Of a stretch of 35,296 nt of DNA, positions 31,240 to 35,296 are shown in pieces. The notes beneath the pieces are model-generated. The model did no database searches. It was given only the letters and a program-made list of their open reading frames with translations, and was not told the DNA's origin. Position 1 is the first letter of the stretch, and every line of letters starts with the position of its first letter. This DNA is from Kiritimatiellia bacterium (GTDB lineage: Bacteria > Verrucomicrobiota > Kiritimatiellia > RFP12 > UBA1067), in contig JAFSMR010000020.1 in the NCBI GenBank assembly GCA_017447805.1, forward strand, positions 1-35,296, read 5' to 3'. The position numbers and the translations under genes were made by a program.

Positions 31240-33827
31240 TTGCTCGCCTCCTCCATTCCAAGTTCTCTTTCCCAACTAGGCATGCCGCTATCTTTCTTCA
31301 GGCGCTCGGCATAGGCTCTAGCGAGCTCGTATTCGTGTTCGGCCTTGTTTATTTCGGCTTCGCGCTGGTCTAAGCGCATTTCCTGGGTTTCCCCTTCGCC
31401 AAGAGCTTTCACACCAAACATTTCCTTGCTGACCTGCTCGATGGATATAGCCAAAAGCGCCTTGTATTCTCGGTCTTTAAGGTCTGCATTTTCCTCGGCC
31501 GCACGCAGCTTCGCCTCGCGCTCCGCGGGGTCTTGGGCGAGTGCATTATATCTTTCTCTTTGCTGGGTAAATTGCGCCTTTTCCTCGTCTAGTTTCTTCT
31601 GAAGCCATTCCATGCTTTCCTTGATATACTTGATGTTCTCCTGATGAAATTCTATTCTCTCTGCGAGCGATACGGTCTCTTCTTCTTTTTCCTTCAGCTT
31701 CGAGACATATTCATCCATCTCAACTGCGATATCGGCGAAAGCCTTGCTATCCCACTCCGATTTTAATATGTCGCGATACTGCATGTTCGATTCCGCGGCG
31801 ATTCGCTCGGCTTCGTCTGGCGTAAGAATCATCCTTTTATAGTGGAATTTCACGCCAATATTGTATGAGCCGCCGAAACACGGCATCTCGAATATGAGGT
31901 CGATTTCCGGATACGCGTCGAATTGCGCTCTCATATCTTCGTGGTTCTGAATAATCCATTTTTCCACCGTTACCTTGCCTGTAACGCTGGCGATTTCGTT
32001 GGTATGATAATTGGCTTTTGAATCCGGCACGTGAGTGCCTTCAGCGACACTTGCCGATGAATACGCTTCTATGTCGCCCCAATATTCGCTGAATCCGGAA
32101 TGCTTCGGCTCCTTCAACCCTAGATCTATCCAATACGAAAATTCGATTTTCGGGTTTTCCGCCTTCACAAGGGTCTGAGGCGGCGTCCAACGCGCATGCA
32201 ACTCGGCGCTGCCGGAATCGAGCGCAAACTTTCTGCCGTTTTTGGAAACGCAGAATATATCGGCGATACGCTTCAGGTCGGCACGGAACATAGCCGATTG
32301 CAAAACATCGTCGTACACCGCCTGAGGGCTACTTACAAAACCCTTCTCCGCTTCCAGTTGCTTTATGATCTCCCTGTAGTGGTTATCTTTCGTGACTGGA
32401 ATTCCGGCTTCGTATACCTGCTGAGTCGAGACGGACGCGTTTTCCACGGGCTCCATGCCGACTAGCACGTAATAGATATCTTCTTCTTTCGGCGCAAATT
32501 CGAGCGTCTTGCCTTCTGCTTTATTTCTGAACTTTTCGACTAGCTCGCGCGCATTATCTTGATGGATTTTTGCCATGTAGTCTGGTTTGGCCTTCTTCTT
32601 GAGCCTCTCCAAATCGGCTATGTCGTTTTGTGTCGCTCCAGGCAAAAATCTCTCGAGCCGGACTCCATTCGGCTTGTATACTGTCGTGTAAGTTCCAGAA
32701 GCGCTTCCCCCTACGCAAACGCTTCTCGCGACGAGTACATCCTGGCCTATATTATCTTTTTCGGGCGTAATATTTACTTTCACGGTATCGCTCACGAACA
32801 CATCAAGACCGCCCTCTGGCGTCTCGATTGCGTAAAGCGTGTTCATGCTCGAGGAGTCGTAGATATTGGCATAAAGAAGAACAACGCCCGTTTCAGGATA
32901 TTTTACAATCGGCTCGATATAGATTTTCTCGCGCCGCCAAAAAGGGGTGCCTTCGCCCTCTTCGACCTCGAACGCCGGCTGCAGAGTGTAATCATCCCAC
33001 ACTTGCCCTTTTGTAACTACTCTTTCGACGGCCTCATACTCGCCGCCGATTTCTGGGTTCGTCTCGCCCATTAAATATTCCTTGACCGCTTCTTTCGACT
33101 CCTTGAATCTTTTCGCGACCTCCTTGCGCTTTTCATTCGGGTCGGGCATGGGACCTAGCGCGCTCATTTGCTTTTGCAACTCCTGCATCCGCTCCTTGGC
33201 GGCTTTCATTTCGCTTGCAGTATAGATCGCTTCGCGCATCGTCTCGTGAGACTGCGGATAAAGTCTATTGAGCCTCAGCATATTGGCCTCGGCGAGCAGC
33301 TCGTCGAACCGCAAGAAATCGGCGTCGACGATTGCTTTAAGTTTCACGAGTTCACCGATTATGGGCGAGGCGGCCTTTAGCCAATCGGTTACCTCCTCGC
33401 AAGGAAAATCGAGCGCCGCATCCCAAGATTTTTCGTACTCTTCTTCCTCATCTTCGCTCATATCGCCAATTAAGGTCTTGAGCTGCTCCTTAACATTGAT
33501 TACGACAGCGCGGCGAGAAACAGAGTTCAACAATTTTTCGTTCAGCGTATCATCCACGACCTCGAGCCGCGCGGCTTCGATTCGCGGCAATTTTGGCATT
33601 ATCGAGGTAATCTCGGCCATTTCGTTAAAGCTAGGAATCGATTCCTCGTCGCCTTCCTGGGGCATTTCCCATGAGCCGTCGCCAATGATTTGCGCGAGCG
33701 TCACGGCGCTATCGCCGAATTCTTCTTGCGCTAGCGCCTCTTCCTCCGCCGCCGAAGATATGCAAAAAGCTGCGCAAAACGCCGCGAAAAGCGCTCTTGC
33801 ATCAGGAAAACCTAATCTTACGGACAT
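31185..33827 (-). CDS. 5' part of a split large secreted coiled-coil protein
   Basis: The 880-residue product starts at ATG 33827 with GGAGG nine bases upstream; a TTG at 33848 has no such site. It has an N-terminal signal (ALFAAFCAAFCISSA) cut near residue 27. An acidic helical part of about 250 residues follows, then a beta-rich middle (IYIEPIVKYPETGVVLLYAN, DIEAYSSASVAEGTHV), and a long coiled coil near 690-860 (LAERIEFHQENIKYIKESME). I do not recognise any family. It ends in MAYTLI and a TAA supplied by the duplicated segment, while the gene that continues its frame lies just beyond. It follows a small exported protein and a membrane protein on the same strand, likely as one operon. A role in the envelope or in secretion is likely but unproven. 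Confidence 0.8.
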   Translation of the reverse strand: MSVRLGFPDARALFAAFCAAFCISSAAEEEALAQEEFGDSAVTLAQIIGDGSWEMPQEGDEESIPSFNEMAEITSIMPKLPRIEAARLEVVDDTLNEKLLNSVSRRAVVINVKEQLKTLIGDMSEDEEEEYEKSWDAALDFPCEEVTDWLKAASPIIGELVKLKAIVDADFLRFDELLAEANMLRLNRLYPQSHETMREAIYTASEMKAAKERMQELQKQMSALGPMPDPNEKRKEVAKRFKESKEAVKEYLMGETNPEIGGEYEAVERVVTKGQVWDDYTLQPAFEVEEGEGTPFWRREKIYIEPIVKYPETGVVLLYANIYDSSSMNTLYAIETPEGGLDVFVSDTVKVNITPEKDNIGQDVLVARSVCVGGSASGTYTTVYKPNGVRLERFLPGATQNDIADLERLKKKAKPDYMAKIHQDNARELVEKFRNKAEGKTLEFAPKEEDIYYVLVGMEPVENASVSTQQVYEAGIPVTKDNHYREIIKQLEAEKGFVSSPQAVYDDVLQSAMFRADLKRIADIFCVSKNGRKFALDSGSAELHARWTPPQTLVKAENPKIEFSYWIDLGLKEPKHSGFSEYWGDIEAYSSASVAEGTHVPDSKANYHTNEIASVTGKVTVEKWIIQNHEDMRAQFDAYPEIDLIFEMPCFGGSYNIGVKFHYKRMILTPDEAERIAAESNMQYRDILKSEWDSKAFADIAVEMDEYVSKLKEKEEETVSLAERIEFHQENIKYIKESMEWLQKKLDEEKAQFTQQRERYNALAQDPAEREAKLRAAEENADLKDREYKALLAISIEQVSKEMFGVKALGEGETQEMRLDQREAEINKAEHEYELARAYAERLKKDSGMPSWERELGMEEASKEYNESVGRYEQMAYTLI

Positions 33828-33890
33828 TGTACGCGGCCTCCTTTTCAACTTATCCTCGGTGCAGATGAAAGATAGATTTATTGAATAGCG

Positions 33891-34379
33891 TTATTTCGCC
33901 TTTGCCCTGGCCAATTCAAGCTGTTCTTTGAAAACACTGACCGCCATGGTCTTTGCCTCGGCAGGCAATGACTGCAATATTTCGATCGTTTCCTTCATCT
34001 GTGCCTCATCCGGGGCGTTCGCAGGATCGATTTTCTTGGTGAGCTCCGCAAGTTCCTTCACCATAGATTCGATTTGAGAATCAAGGTTATCTTCCTCGGA
34101 TGCCGTAACGTTCAGATTTGCGCCGATAATCGGGTTGTCGTCGATTACTTTCTTCGCCGCCGCCGCTACATCGCGACCGTCTTCCATGCCATCCGAGCTC
34201 GGCTTCTGGAGGCCTTCGTCGGTGTAGTGCTTGTTGATGGCTTTCTTCGTTTCTTCGGCTTGTTTGGCAGCTTTCTTCAGTTCAGCTTCGGTTGCGCCGA
34301 CTGCCGCCTGCGCGAGAGAGTGTATTCCGAGCGCCGCTACAAGAGCTATTGCAGAAGCGATATTAATTATTCTTTTCAT
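33891..34379 (-). CDS. Small exported helical protein
   Basis: The 162-residue protein has a clear Sec signal (MKRIINIASAIALVAALGIH, cut near AQA at residue 25). The mature part is short, acidic and helical, with lysine- and alanine-rich stretches (AELKKAAKQAEETKKAINKH; SLPAEAKTMAVSVFKEQLEL). No known domain is recognised. AAGGAG precedes the ATG. It sits between the small membrane protein gene and the large secreted gene, 33 and 63 bp from them, so all three are probably co-expressed. It could be a periplasmic chaperone or subunit for the large protein; this is inference from position. Confidence 0.75.
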   Translation of the reverse strand: MKRIINIASAIALVAALGIHSLAQAAVGATEAELKKAAKQAEETKKAINKHYTDEGLQKPSSDGMEDGRDVAAAAKKVIDDNPIIGANLNVTASEEDNLDSQIESMVKELAELTKKIDPANAPDEAQMKETIEILQSLPAEAKTMAVSVFKEQLELARAKAK

Positions 34380-34412
34380 CTTTATTCTCCTTTTTTGTTT
34401 GTTGTTTGGAAA

Positions 34413-35048
34413 TTATGTATTTTCAGCGTTCTTTGGCGCTTTTCGTTTCTTGCGACTACTAGTCTTCTTTTGAAGCCTAGCCTTTATTTCGCCCGCAACC
34501 CTATCGAAATCGGCGGAGCTTATGCGAATTTCGAAGTCGTTGCTATGCGTTTTTAATGTAATAATGCCATTCGCCTTATTCTCGGCAAGATTCTTCACCT
34601 TAGTCAAATCCACTGACTTCTTCTGATTATCTTTATCGTATAAAAGCCGCCGAAGTGCCATGGCCTGCCCAGGACGCGTTGCAAAAATCATCAATAGCGG
34701 CGCTACCGCGCGAACTATCTTCATTCTCCATTTCTTGTGAGGAACCCTTTCTTCGTAAATGAGATTCCCCTCTAGCGTATACAGCCGCTCTTGGACGCCA
34801 CCTTGCAACCACGCGAGAAACCAGTAACAGAGCAAAACGACGAACAAAATGCCAACGAAGACGGCGAACATTATGCCGAAAAACTCAAGCTTGTTTTTCA
34901 TGCTGCCAACCGCTGCGAGGAAAACAATCGTTTCGGTTACCAATGCCGCGAGTCCGAGGCCAATCCAAACTGCACGAATATTTCGCCAGTCGAAGTATAG
35001 CCCGGCTATATGGTTCCAGCGTATCACGCTTTCTTTTTCTTCAACCAT
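34413..35048 (-). CDS. Two-helix membrane protein with charged tail
   Basis: The 211-residue protein (from ATG 35048 with GGAG five bases upstream) has two membrane helices at about 28-50 and 57-85 after a cytoplasmic start (ESVIRWNHIAGLYFDWR). A loop and a mostly soluble C-terminal half follow, ending in a strongly basic tail (KTSSRKKRKAPKNAENT). The segment NGIITLKTHSNDFEIRISSADFDRVAGEI resembles a PH-like (bPH/YcxB) fold, in which a beta sheet follows membrane helices, but I hold that loosely. It is the first gene of the minus-strand locus with the two exported proteins. Function unknown. Confidence 0.7.
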   Translation of the reverse strand: MVEEKESVIRWNHIAGLYFDWRNIRAVWIGLGLAALVTETIVFLAAVGSMKNKLEFFGIMFAVFVGILFVVLLCYWFLAWLQGGVQERLYTLEGNLIYEERVPHKKWRMKIVRAVAPLLMIFATRPGQAMALRRLLYDKDNQKKSVDLTKVKNLAENKANGIITLKTHSNDFEIRISSADFDRVAGEIKARLQKKTSSRKKRKAPKNAENT

Positions 35049-35178
35049 CTCTTCTCCTATACACTCGTGCAATTTCTAAGTTCGAAGGTCGCGGGGCCAT
35101 GTTTTTATTCGGCAGCTGAGGATAGCCGCCCTCCCCGGCGACGCGCCCGACCATGAGACGATGCGACCATCTGACCAT

Positions 35179-35214
35179 AAAAAAAGGCCGGCATAACCGC
35201 CCCTTGCGGGGGTT
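35179..35214 (-). terminator. Terminator-like hairpin at the right edge
   Basis: On the minus strand AACC-CCC pairs with GGG-C-GGTT around GCAAG (35195-35214), and after ATGCCGGCC a run of seven T follows (35179-35185). It would end a transcript arriving from the right, beyond the window. The rest of 35049-35296 has no gene; near the end is GGGC followed by eight T on the plus strand. Confidence 0.45.
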
Positions 35215-35296
35215 TGCGACCCATGGGGAAGCAAACACGCCGAGCGAAGCGAGAGCCGAGCGGCCGTAGGACGACGACGGGCTTTTTTTTGTATAA

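Noticed and set aside
35220..35296. Plus-strand terminator at GGGC followed by eight T
   Set aside because: Only a weak AGCC/GGCT closing pair and a short inner stem can be drawn, and no plus-strand gene precedes it.

Overview
The window looks like a chromosomal segment of a Gram-negative bacterium. It carries an Mla-type phospholipid transport operon, a WbaP/PglC-type sugar-phosphate transferase and several lipoproteins. The giant secreted beta-strand-repeat protein with LamG-like domains suggests the PVC superphylum, perhaps Kiritimatiellota or Lentisphaerota. That placement is an inference from gene style; the window has no rRNA or other marker to prove it.

Layout. (1) 1-2029, left edge: an RHS polymorphic-toxin tip region read on the minus strand. 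It holds an orphan RHS C-terminal tip, a lipoprotein gene directly behind it (candidate immunity protein), and the start of another RHS repeat block running off the edge. A 35-codon plus-strand ORF nearby has its start codon inside a perfect inverted repeat. (2) 2030-8227, minus strand: a compact housekeeping run of tRNA-Val(GAC), fba, purM, a stand-alone coaB, a BioH-like hydrolase, ycjX and ycjF. Several junctions overlap or nearly touch. (3) 8228-8492: a divergent promoter region. (4) 8493-16115, plus strand: a HEAT-repeat membrane protein and a sugar transferase, then the Mla-like operon (lipoprotein, MlaE, MlaF, MlaD), rsmI and a Uup-type ABC-F gene with an unusually small first ATPase domain. 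(5) 16116-19623: an accessory stretch with hipBA and a PIN-toxin module, separated and flanked by dispersed repeats and a hairpin array. (6) 19624-27994: one 2676-residue secreted repeat protein behind a roughly 300-nt structured leader RNA with its own promoter. (7) 27995-29223: 1.2 kb without a convincing gene, filled with repeats: an inverted 91-bp copy of a repeat from 16.3 kb and two different four-copy arrays that both have a 42-bp period. (8) 29224-35048, minus strand: an unrecognised envelope/secretion locus made of a small membrane protein, a small exported protein and a very large exported protein. The large gene is split into two frames by a 71-bp tandem duplication. (9) 35049-35296: a terminator-like hairpin and GC-rich non-coding sequence.

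How the genes work together. The Mla-like genes form a complete lipoprotein/permease/ATPase/MCE set for lipid traffic between the membranes. hipB/hipA and the PIN pair are toxin-antitoxin modules, each with its own TTGACT promoter next to a copy of the same direct repeat. The best candidates for something undescribed are the structured leader of the giant gene, the split large secreted protein with its two small upstream partners, the RHS tip with its lipoprotein, and the repeat families that border the accessory block.
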